DNA of 64,000 nucleotides from Pseudoleptotrichia goodfellowii (GTDB lineage Bacteria; Fusobacteriota; Fusobacteriia; Fusobacteriales; Leptotrichiaceae): NCBI RefSeq assembly GCF_007990505.1, contig NZ_AP019822.1, positions 2,043,568 to 2,107,567 of the forward strand, read 5' to 3'. Shown piece by piece: positions 57,216 to 64,000 of this stretch (position 1 is its first letter; each line of letters starts with the position of its first letter). The notes under the pieces were generated by a model. It saw only the letters and a program-made list of their open reading frames with translations, ran no database searches and was not told where the DNA came from. The position numbers and the translations under genes were made by a program.

Positions 57216-57945
57216 TATTTCCCCTTTCTTTTTTATCTCTTTCAGCCTGAGATTTTTCAAGATAATCAGGCTTTAAATTAAATATATCTGTTTTTACAAG
57301 TTTTCCGTTTAAAAGCATTTGTGCAAATGTTGAAGAATTTATCTTCATATTTTTATCTTCGGAAAACTGTACTTTATCTTTTAAATTTTCTGTTATTTTT
57401 TCTTTGTAGTTAAAAGCTCCGTCTCCTGTAATATATATTTTTTCATTTTCTTCGAGGGATATACTTTCTATTACATTATCGAGTTTACTTACTCTGTCAT
57501 CCTTATCTTTTTTCAGATATCCGAAACTTTCAGCAGTGTACACTGAATAATATATTTTTTCTTTTCCCGAATCAATCATAGAATATATTTTCATACCGGA
57601 ACATTTTTCTCCTGAAGTGCTTTGGGCAGAGTAATAAATTTGATAAGCCAAAGCATCCAGTTCATTCACTTCATAAATATTTACGTTTCTTCCGTAAAAA
57701 AGTCCTTTTACAACAGAAATGGCTATTCTTACTCCTGTAAAAGAACCCGGTCCTGTAGAAATGACAACATTATCAATATCACTCAACTTTTTTCCTGTCC
57801 ATTCGAACAATTTATCTATCTGATCGATAATCCCTGTAGAATGAGTTTTTGCTACTTCAACTCTTATTTCTCCTATTATTTTAGTGCCGTCATGCAGTGA
57901 AAGGGACACAATTTTAGTTGTTGTTGTTATGGAAAATATCAGCAT
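57205..57945 (-). CDS. tsaB: tRNA threonylcarbamoyladenosine biosynthesis protein TsaB
   Basis: The inactive paralogue and activator of TsaD in t6A synthesis, 246 residues. The signature VVISTGPGSFTGVRIAISVVKGL is clear, and LIFSITTTTKIVSLSLHDG is the N-terminal ASKHA segment (the usual DTS is less conserved here). It overlaps tsaE by 32 bases and ftsY by 11, so translation is tightly coupled. A low-complexity Lys/Glu tail ends the protein. Confidence 0.93.
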   Translation of the reverse strand: MLIFSITTTTKIVSLSLHDGTKIIGEIRVEVAKTHSTGIIDQIDKLFEWTGKKLSDIDNVVISTGPGSFTGVRIAISVVKGLFYGRNVNIYEVNELDALAYQIYYSAQSTSGEKCSGMKIYSMIDSGKEKIYYSVYTAESFGYLKKDKDDRVSKLDNVIESISLEENEKIYITGDGAFNYKEKITENLKDKVQFSEDKNMKINSSTFAQMLLNGKLVKTDIFNLKPDYLEKSQAERDKKERGNNGS

Positions 57946-58381
57946 ATTCTTTTTCTCCGTTTTTCAATTTGTATATGGATACTTTTCTTGTGTTTTCATC
58001 ATTATGTTCTATCTCAATATAAACAGTATCTTCGGGCATTTCATCGGAAATATTGTTTGCCCACTCGACTATTATGACAGAGCCGTCTTCTCCCACATAG
58101 TCTTCAAAACCTATTTCGTATATTTCTTCGGGATTTATTATTCTGTAAGCATCAAAATGATACACATTTACACTTCCCGAAGTATATCCGATAACATAAG
58201 TAAATGTGGGACTTTTTATATTTTCTTCGATTCCGTAATATTTACATATCTTTTTTGTAAAAGTGGTTTTTCCCGCTCCCAAATCTCCTATAAGTCCGAT
58301 ACATCCGCCTTTTTTCATATTCTCGGCAACTTTTACAGCCAATCTGTCAATTTCATCAAATGTCAATATTTGCGATTTCAT
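57914..58381 (-). CDS. tsaE: tRNA threonylcarbamoyladenosine biosynthesis ATPase TsaE
   Basis: A 155-residue P-loop ATPase of the t6A complex. Walker A is GDLGAGKTTFTKKIC, the conserved SPTFTYVIGY follows, and YHFDAYRI with VIIVEWANN marks the Walker B region. It starts 24 bases after rfaE2 and overlaps tsaB. TsaE cycles the TsaB-TsaD complex; TsaD is encoded 13 kb away in this window. Confidence 0.95.
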   Translation of the reverse strand: MKSQILTFDEIDRLAVKVAENMKKGGCIGLIGDLGAGKTTFTKKICKYYGIEENIKSPTFTYVIGYTSGSVNVYHFDAYRIINPEEIYEIGFEDYVGEDGSVIIVEWANNISDEMPEDTVYIEIEHNDENTRKVSIYKLKNGEKEYADIFHNNNN

Positions 58382-58404
58382 ATTTTTATTTATAAACTCC
58401 CGAT

Positions 58405-58914
58405 TTAACTTTTATTTGAATAAACATCTATTATTTTATTTATAATATCCGTTGTGGAAAAGCTGTCTACAAAACTCAGTATTTTAACTTCTCCTCCATT
58501 TTTCTCGACAATTTTTGTTTCGGGAAGATCTTCTTTTTTATAATCTCCACCTTTTACATGAATATCGGGCTTTAACAGATCGAGCAATTTTTCCGGCGTT
58601 TTTTCATCAAAAATCACTGTATAATCTACGAATTTCAGTCCCGAAAGCATTTCCGCCCTGTTTTTTTCACTATTTATAGGTCTTTTATCTCCTTTATTTA
58701 CTTTTACCGAAGCATCACTATTTACACCTACTATGAGAACATCTCCCAAATTACGTGCTTCTTCGAGATAAGTCAAATGTCCTATATGCAAAATATCAAA
58801 TACTCCGTTAGTAAAAACTGTTTTCTTACCGCCTTTTTTCAATTCTTCTATTTTTTTTTTCATCTCTTCCCGAGTCAACAGATTTTTTTTAAATTCTCCC
58901 TTTATTTTGGACAT
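58405..58914 (-). CDS. rfaE2: D-glycero-beta-D-manno-heptose 1-phosphate adenylyltransferase
   Basis: Makes ADP-heptose for LPS core assembly. It has 169 residues, equal to the C-terminal (HldE-C/RfaE2) domain alone. The cytidylyltransferase signature is FTNGVFDILHIGHLTYLEEA with HxGH, then VGVNSDASVK and the HVKGGDYKKEDLPE block. Two in-frame ATGs exist; GGAG lies six bases before the one at 58914, which is preferred. It is the first gene of a long operon. The kinase half must be elsewhere in the genome. Confidence 0.93.
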   Translation of the reverse strand: MSKIKGEFKKNLLTREEMKKKIEELKKGGKKTVFTNGVFDILHIGHLTYLEEARNLGDVLIVGVNSDASVKVNKGDKRPINSEKNRAEMLSGLKFVDYTVIFDEKTPEKLLDLLKPDIHVKGGDYKKEDLPETKIVEKNGGEVKILSFVDSFSTTDIINKIIDVYSNKS

Positions 58915-58994
58915 TTTCATCTCCGTTTTTCATTTTAAATTTTTATCTTAATATAAATTATAACACATTTTTTTAATAATGGTATATTTTTTTT

Positions 58995-59050
58995 AAATAA
59001 AAATCCTCTTTCAAGCACAGACCTTATTTTCTCTACTTTTCAGAGGATTA
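58995..59050 (-). terminator. Possible terminator after the P1B ATPase gene
   Basis: On the minus strand AATCCTCT (59042-59049) and AGAGGATT (59002-59009) pair perfectly around a 32-base loop, followed by TTTATTT. The long loop makes it less certain. Confidence 0.5.
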
Positions 59051-59061
59051 TAATTATATAA

Positions 59062-61218
59062 TCATACTTTCATTCTTATAACTCTTGCAGCATTTAAAAT
59101 AGCTAACAATGCCACACCGACATCGGCAAATATTGCTGCCCAAATAGTGGCAAATCCCATAACTCCCAATACAAGCGTTATGATTTTAACTCCCAGTGCA
59201 AGGGCTATATTCTGCCAAACTATTTTTCTTGTTTTTTTTGCAATTTTTATTGCGGTTACTATTTTAGAAGGCTCATCATTCATAATAACTACATCTGCGG
59301 CTTCTATTGCGGCATCAGAACCGACTCCTCCCATCGCTACTCCTATATCGGCTCTTGCAAGAACCGGAGCATCGTTTATTCCGTCTCCTACGAATAATAT
59401 TTTACCGTTACTTTTTCTTTCTTCAAAAATTTCTTCTATTTTTTCCACTTTATCACTCGGAAGAAGTTCAGTATAAGCCTTATCTATATTAAGTTTTTCT
59501 GCAATGCTTTCTCCTATAGCTTTTGAATCTCCTGTAAGCATTACAGTCTGTTTAACTCCTACTTTTTTCATATCTTCTATTGCCCTTTGAGAATCTTCTT
59601 TAATCTCATCGGATATTAATAGGTTTCCTGCATATTTACCGTCAACAGCAATATAAACAACTGTTCCAGTTTGAGGATTATTTTCTATATTAATGTTTTC
59701 AAGATTCATTAATTTTATATTTCCTGCGATTACAGTTTTTCCGTTTACTTCAGTTTTAATTCCGTATCCCGAAATCTCTTCATAATTTTTGATTAAAGAC
59801 TTATCTATTTGTAAACTGTTTTTTTGGTACTCTTTTATAACAGACTCGGCAATAGGGTGCGTAGAAAAGCTTTCCGCATAAGCCGCATATTGTAATAATT
59901 CCTCTTTTGTAATATTATTTTCGGGATTTATTTGTGTAACTTTAAATACTCCTTTTGTAAGAGTTCCTGTTTTATCCATTACTACAGTTTCGACATTGTT
60001 TAATGCTTCGAGATAATTCCCTCCTTTTATAAGAATCCCGTGTCTGGAAGCTCCTCCTATCCCTCCGAAAAATCCTAAAGGTATGGATATAACTAATGCA
60101 CAAGGACATGAAAGCACTAAGAATACCAATGCTTTATAAAGCCATTCATAAAAGGTCGTTTCTTTTAATACTAACGGCGGAACTATTGCCATAAGAACCG
60201 CAATACCTACAACTGTAGGAGTATAGTATCTCGCAAATTTTGTAATAAAGTTTTCCGTTTTGGATTTTTTACCGTTTGCATTTTCTACCAAATCCAATAT
60301 TTTGGAAACAGTAGACTCTGAAAATAATTTAGTTACTTTTATTGTTACAAGCCCTGTTTTGTTCACAGAACCGCTTAACACTTCTTCCCCACGGTTTTTA
60401 CTCACAGGTAAAGACTCTCCCGTTAAAGCCGAAGTGTTAAAAGTAGAACTTCCTTCTGTAATTATTCCGTCTAAAGGTACTTTTTCTCCCGGTTTCACAA
60501 CTATAAAATCATTTATTTTTACTTCTTCGGGAGAAACTTTTGTTATATTGTTTCTTATTTTTAAATTAGCATAGTCGGGTCTTATATTCATTAAAGAAGC
60601 TATAGATTTTCTGGATTTATTTACTGCCATGCTTTGAAACAGTTCTCCTACCTGATAGAAAAACATAACCGCTACCGCTTCATGATATTCTCCTATTGCA
60701 AATGCACCTATTGTCGCCACAGCCATTAAAAAGTTTTCGTCAAAAATCTGACCTTTCAGTATATTTTTAAAAGCCGTTGTCAGTACATGTCCACCGATTA
60801 TAATATAACTTATAAGGAAAAGTATAATTTTCCCGAAAGACATCATGTCAGGATTCATATATGACGAAAAAAGATTCAGATAACTTGCAGAAAAATAGAA
60901 TATTCCGCCGATTATAAGTGTTTTTATCATCTTTCCGACTTCTCCCGAATGATGATGAGAATGATCGTGTACATGATCATGGTCATGTTTTGCAGGTAAA
61001 AATATTTTTACTCCTTCTTCTATGGAATCGGCAATTTTTTGAACTGCATTCACTAAGACAGAGCCGTTTTTTTCTTCGGCAGTTAAAAATATTTTTTCTC
61101 CGACCAAATCAATACGTGCTTCTTTAACATTCTGCATTTCGTTTAATTTTTTTTCGATTTTTGCTGCACAATTTGCACAGTGTAATCCTTTTACATTCAA
61201 AATTATCCGTTGACTCAT
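59062..61218 (-). CDS. zntA: P1B-type heavy-metal ATPase (Zn/Cd/Pb type)
   Basis: A metal exporter of 718 residues. It has a heavy-metal-associated domain with CxxC at 14-17 (GLHCANCAAKIEK), then a His/Asp-rich stretch at 78-90, then eight transmembrane helices. The membrane metal site is SCPCALVI (CPC at about 371-373), the phosphorylation site DKTGTLTKG, the nucleotide site SFSTHPIAES (the HP motif) and hinge GDGINDAPVLA. LGVKIITLVLGVMG with its lysine and following D argue for Zn, Cd and Pb rather than Cu. It follows the ArsR repressor by 32 bases in one operon. Confidence 0.93.
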   Translation of the reverse strand: MSQRIILNVKGLHCANCAAKIEKKLNEMQNVKEARIDLVGEKIFLTAEEKNGSVLVNAVQKIADSIEEGVKIFLPAKHDHDHVHDHSHHHSGEVGKMIKTLIIGGIFYFSASYLNLFSSYMNPDMMSFGKIILFLISYIIIGGHVLTTAFKNILKGQIFDENFLMAVATIGAFAIGEYHEAVAVMFFYQVGELFQSMAVNKSRKSIASLMNIRPDYANLKIRNNITKVSPEEVKINDFIVVKPGEKVPLDGIITEGSSTFNTSALTGESLPVSKNRGEEVLSGSVNKTGLVTIKVTKLFSESTVSKILDLVENANGKKSKTENFITKFARYYTPTVVGIAVLMAIVPPLVLKETTFYEWLYKALVFLVLSCPCALVISIPLGFFGGIGGASRHGILIKGGNYLEALNNVETVVMDKTGTLTKGVFKVTQINPENNITKEELLQYAAYAESFSTHPIAESVIKEYQKNSLQIDKSLIKNYEEISGYGIKTEVNGKTVIAGNIKLMNLENINIENNPQTGTVVYIAVDGKYAGNLLISDEIKEDSQRAIEDMKKVGVKQTVMLTGDSKAIGESIAEKLNIDKAYTELLPSDKVEKIEEIFEERKSNGKILFVGDGINDAPVLARADIGVAMGGVGSDAAIEAADVVIMNDEPSKIVTAIKIAKKTRKIVWQNIALALGVKIITLVLGVMGFATIWAAIFADVGVALLAILNAARVIRMKV

Positions 61219-61250
61219 TTTTCTATCCTTTCTGAAAACGTTTTATCCGA

Positions 61251-61613
61251 CTATTTTTTTTCAGTTATGTGATTCAAACCTTGTTCGACTATTTCTTTAA
61301 CATGTTCATCATCCAGTGAATAATAAACTACTTTACCGCTTTTTCTGTATTTTACCAGTCTTCCCTGTTTTAATACTCTCAACTGATGAGATATCGCCGA
61401 TTGTGTCATGTCAAACAGTGAAGCTATATCGCATACACACATTTCAGAATGAAAAAGTGCACTTAATATTTTTATTCTTGTACTGTCTCCCAATAATTTG
61501 AAGAAATCTCCAAGTTCATACAAAACTTCTTCTTCAGGGATTTTTGTTTTTATCTCTTCAACAACTTCTTTATGTATTATTGTGCTTTCGCACGCAGGTA
61601 ATTTCTTTTCCAT
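61251..61613 (-). CDS. ArsR/SmtB-family metal-sensing repressor (CadC-like)
   Basis: A 120-residue winged-helix repressor. The HTH is DIASLFDMTQSAISHQLRVLKQ. The metal-binding alpha-3 motif is EMCVCDIAS, and an N-terminal cysteine (PACES) is present as in CadC. The alpha-5 motif DDEHVKEIVEQGLNH provides another set of ligands, so both sites are possible. It precedes the P1B ATPase and lies just after a palindromic operator; Zn, Cd or Pb would release it from DNA. Cognate metal is inferred. Confidence 0.92.
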   Translation of the reverse strand: MEKKLPACESTIIHKEVVEEIKTKIPEEEVLYELGDFFKLLGDSTRIKILSALFHSEMCVCDIASLFDMTQSAISHQLRVLKQGRLVKYRKSGKVVYYSLDDEHVKEIVEQGLNHITEKK

Positions 61614-61646
61614 TTTTTCTCCTTATATTCACAGTTTTTTGTCAAC

Positions 61647-61668
61647 ACATGAATAACCGTTCATATGT
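61647..61668. promoter_or_regulatory. Probable ArsR-family operator
   Basis: The imperfect inverted repeat ACATGAATA-ACCG-TTCATATGT lies just downstream of the -10 box, over the expected transcription start. Its ATATGAA/TTCATAT-like arms resemble SmtB/ZiaR-type operators. Confidence 0.65.
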
Positions 61669-61671
61669 TTT

Positions 61672-61700
61672 ATTATATTACTTTTTTATTTCTTTGTCAA
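61672..61700 (-). promoter_or_regulatory. Consensus promoter of the arsR-zntA operon
   Basis: On the minus strand perfect TTGACA (61695-61700), a 17-base spacer and perfect TATAAT (61672-61677). The operator at 61647-61668 adjoins it, so strong transcription would be held off by repressor. Confidence 0.85.
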
Positions 61701-61725
61701 TAGTCTTCGGATAATTTTTTATATA

Positions 61726-61775
61726 TAAAAAAGGTAGCACGAATATCTTTAAATATTTGTTTTACCCCTTTTTAA
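61726..61775 (-). terminator. Possible terminator after the MarR gene
   Basis: On the minus strand AAGGGGTA and TACCTTTT form a stem with G-U pairs around a long AT-rich loop, followed by more T residues. Weak. Confidence 0.35.
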
Positions 61776-61796
61776 CAAATTAATATTTTTATGTTT

Positions 61797-62255
61797 TTAT
61801 AAATATTTTTGATTTTCTTCCAATATATCTGTAAGTTCTCTTATTTGTTTCAGCATTTCTCCCAAATACTCTTTATCACCCGCCATTCTTTCTATTTTAC
61901 CAAACATATTTTCCCATGATTTGTATATTTCAGGCATTGCTTCGAGTCCGCTTTCCGTTATTTTGGTAAAAGACTGCTTTCCCGACTTTATCCTCTCGAC
62001 ATAACCTTTCAATACCAGTTTATCTACAAATCTGGTAACTGTCGAAGGAGCTATTGTCAATGCTTCTGATATTTTATTTACAGACAGCCCGTCCTTCTCT
62101 TCTTCAAGTAATACCATAAGAAAAGCATGTGTAGGACATATGCCCATCCTGCCGAAAGATTCTTCGGCTACTTTGTTTACAACTCTGAACAGCCTTGATA
62201 TGGTGAAATATAGACAATTATTTATCTGCATTTCACCTTTACTGCAATTTTTCAT
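61797..62255 (-). CDS. MarR-family transcriptional regulator
   Basis: A 152-residue winged-helix regulator. The HTH is VNKISEALTIAPSTVTRFVDKLVLKGYVERI, followed by the wing GKQSFTKITESGLE. Helices on both sides form the dimer interface. A cysteine at position 3 and another in GICPTHAF could sense oxidants. It has no obvious target next to it; the ArsR operon lies downstream and the permease upstream. The effector is unknown. Confidence 0.9.
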   Translation of the reverse strand: MKNCSKGEMQINNCLYFTISRLFRVVNKVAEESFGRMGICPTHAFLMVLLEEEKDGLSVNKISEALTIAPSTVTRFVDKLVLKGYVERIKSGKQSFTKITESGLEAMPEIYKSWENMFGKIERMAGDKEYLGEMLKQIRELTDILEENQKYL

Positions 62256-62361
62256 ATTCAGTCACTTCCTTTTTGTCTTTTCTCTTATCGGATTTCCCGA
62301 CATTCTATTTAAAATTTTTATAACCTTTTCGTACAAATGCTAACATACTGCTTTAATTTTG

Positions 62362-63429
62362 TCAATTTTCTTTATTAATTTCAGGTTTTTCAAAATAAAA
62401 AGTTATTCCCAATTTCAAAACTATATATACCGGAATAGCAATAAATGCTCCGCCTATGCCGAATAACGCTCCGCCTATCAACACAACAAGAAGAGTTGTA
62501 ATAGGATGAATGTCTACAGATTTACTTGTAAGCCACGGTTTTATTATATTTGCTTCTATAGTCTGCAATATTGTTATCAATACGATAATTATTACAACCA
62601 GTTTAAAGGATTTTGTAGCGGCATAAAATATTACCGGAATAAGCCCTATAAAAGGCCCTATGAAAGGTATTACATTTCCTGCACCTATTATCATTGAAAA
62701 CAGTGAACTGTACTCCATTTTCAGAAAGAAAAATATTACGTAAGAGCATATTCCTACGATAAGACTGTCCAAAACAGTTACTTTTATATATTTTCCGATC
62801 GCATCGTCCATCTGTTTTATTAGCGGTATCCATTCTTCTCTGTCAAATTTTCTCAACAGGTTTTTTATTCCTTCATCTATATTGTCATAGCTGAATATAA
62901 GCATTATTGTAAAAATCGGTGTCATAAACAGAAAACTGAATGTTCCTGTCAAAAGTGAGACACTGGAATTTAAAACTTTTAAAAAATTCGTAAATATGAC
63001 TTCTTTGGAATTTATTATGGAATCTCTGATGTTTATATTATTTTGTGCCATAAAAGAAATCAGATTTTTCTGAAGATTTTCCTGATTTTTTATAAAAAAC
63101 TCTATAAGGCTTGACAGTTGTGCCGCTACTAACGGTATGAATGCAAGTATTACGTATATAAAAAATATAAAAAATATTAATAAAACCAACGATATAGCTA
63201 CTTTTCTGTTTATTTTCAAATTTTCGTTCAACATATCTATAAAAGGCATAAGTGAATACACTATGACAAAAGACAGAATAAAAGGAAACAGTGTTCCCGT
63301 TATTATTTGAACAGATTTTTCAAAATACACGTATACTTTAAAAAACAGAAGTACCGTAAGCAGTCCCAATACTGTTACAGTAAGGATATTCCTCCATTTC
63401 TTAAATTTTTCTTCATCATAAAAATCCAT
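62362..63429 (-). CDS. AI-2E/PerM-family permease
   Basis: An integral membrane protein of 355 residues with about seven to eight hydrophobic segments. GAGNVIPFIGPFIGLIPVIFYA and KPWLTSKSVDIHPITTLLVVLIGGALFGIGGAFIAIPVYIVLK are split here as the conserved C-terminal signature (IKPWL, HPITTLL, GIGGAFIAIP). Members include exporters of autoinducer 2 and Na/H antiporters, and most are uncharacterised. It follows der by 26 bases, so they are probably co-transcribed. Function remains broad. Confidence 0.88.
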   Translation of the reverse strand: MDFYDEEKFKKWRNILTVTVLGLLTVLLFFKVYVYFEKSVQIITGTLFPFILSFVIVYSLMPFIDMLNENLKINRKVAISLVLLIFFIFFIYVILAFIPLVAAQLSSLIEFFIKNQENLQKNLISFMAQNNINIRDSIINSKEVIFTNFLKVLNSSVSLLTGTFSFLFMTPIFTIMLIFSYDNIDEGIKNLLRKFDREEWIPLIKQMDDAIGKYIKVTVLDSLIVGICSYVIFFFLKMEYSSLFSMIIGAGNVIPFIGPFIGLIPVIFYAATKSFKLVVIIIVLITILQTIEANIIKPWLTSKSVDIHPITTLLVVLIGGALFGIGGAFIAIPVYIVLKLGITFYFEKPEINKEN

Positions 63430-63455
63430 ATTTTTTTATATCTCCTTTTCTAATT

Positions 63456-64000
63456 CTAATAATTTTCATTTTTCTTATTAAACACTATGCTTATCGGACA
63501 GCCCTCAAATCCGAAATATTCTCTCAATTTATTTTCTATATATCTTTGATAAGAAAAATGTATTAAGTCCGGATTATTTGAGAAAAATACAAATTTAGGC
63601 GGTGCCTGTCCTATCTGCGTTCCGTAATTTATTTTTACCGCTCGGCCTTTTCTTGTAGGAACAGGATTTTGTGCTATCATTTCCGCTAAAATCTGATTTA
63701 ATAATCCTGTTGTTATTTTTTTATGATATTCTTCATTTATAAATTTAGCCTGTTCCAGTATTGACACAGTTCTTTTCCCTGTGAGTGCCGACATTGTAAT
63801 AATCGGTGCATAATCCAGAAACGGCAAATCCGCTTTTACAAGTTCGGTAAAATGTTTTACGCTGTTATTGTCTTTTTCTATAAGATCCCATTTATTTACG
63901 GCTATTATGATAGGTTTCTTTTCTTCATATATAAGTCCTGCCACTCTTTTATCCTGATCCGTCAAAAGCTCTGTAGCATCAAGCATAAGAACACATACAT
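63456..64000 (-). CDS. der: GTPase Der (EngA), 5'-truncated by window edge
   Basis: The C-terminal part of the double-GTPase ribosome assembly factor. The frame stays open to base 64000, reading VCVLMLDATELLTDQD before the first internal Met. The second G domain is seen from its G3 region onward: NKWDLIEKD (G4) and MSALTGK (G5). Then comes the KH-like domain with PPKFVFFSNNPDLIHFSYQRYIENKLRE, which ends the protein at IVFNKK. The first G domain and its P-loop lie outside the window. Confidence 0.95.
   Translation of the reverse strand, partial: VCVLMLDATELLTDQDKRVAGLIYEEKKPIIIAVNKWDLIEKDNNSVKHFTELVKADLPFLDYAPIITMSALTGKRTVSILEQAKFINEEYHKKITTGLLNQILAEMIAQNPVPTRKGRAVKINYGTQIGQAPPKFVFFSNNPDLIHFSYQRYIENKLREYFGFEGCPISIVFNKKNENY

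Overview
The window is AT-rich bacterial chromosome with dense, mostly co-directional coding; nearly everything after 4.5 kb is on the minus strand. Two FadA-family adhesin genes, an OmpA-family outer-membrane protein, LPS-type heptose enzymes (rfaE2-like, glycosyltransferase 9), an acetate/ethanol fermentation set and Sec-dependent outer-membrane proteins together point to an anaerobic, diderm Fusobacteriota, most likely Leptotrichiaceae (Leptotrichia or a close relative). The genus is an inference from gene content; I could not run a 16S comparison.

Layout. 1-4.4 kb (plus strand): the 3' part of a fused msrAB, then ccdA, a TlpA-like thioredoxin and a YesN/YesM-type two-component pair, i.e. 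an extracytoplasmic methionine sulfoxide repair locus with its own sensor. 4.5-7.7 kb: upp, rpmE2, two fadA paralogues sharing one promoter, and ompA. 8-18.6 kb: the glycyl-tRNA synthetase pair, lspA, ileS, lctP, tex and trxA. 18.7-22 kb: an Ogg2-type DNA glycosylase, an esterase and comM. 22.3-29.2 kb: dnaE followed by accB-accC-asp23-amaP-nusB, the same order as in Firmicutes, but with an AccB that has lost the biotinylated lysine. 29.2-34.3 kb: a HAD phosphatase, a large ParB-like-domain protein, a metallophosphoesterase that seems to start at ATT, nifS and a lipoprotein. 34.4-37.5 kb: a complete ECF transporter. 37.6-39.3 kb: an alpha/beta hydrolase and a short-chain dehydrogenase.

39.4-44.3 kb holds a complete 16S-23S-5S-tRNA-Asn operon with a very short, tRNA-free internal spacer and visible processing stems around both 16S and 23S. 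44.4-47.5 kb: tsaD, a glycosyltransferase and an aldo/keto reductase. 47.8-48.1 kb: a Leu-fMet-Met tRNA cluster with a consensus promoter. 48.2-50.6 kb: a compact three-gene unit TPR-DUF4037-DUF4125 of unknown function, the strongest candidate here for an undescribed system. 50.7-58.9 kb: adhE, then a long operon rfaE2-tsaE-tsaB-ftsY-pta-ackA-flavodoxin. 59-61.7 kb: a Zn/Cd-type P1B ATPase and its ArsR-family repressor with a likely operator. The window ends with a MarR regulator, an AI-2E-family permease and the 3' part of der.

Functionally, pta-ackA, adhE, the lactate permease and flavodoxin describe mixed-acid fermentation. tsaB, tsaD and tsaE form most of the t6A tRNA-modification pathway. 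FadA and OmpA dominate the surface. Many promoters are near-consensus sigma-70 with exactly 17-bp spacers, which makes operon boundaries unusually readable. No CRISPR array, intact mobile element, T-box or classical riboswitch was recognised.
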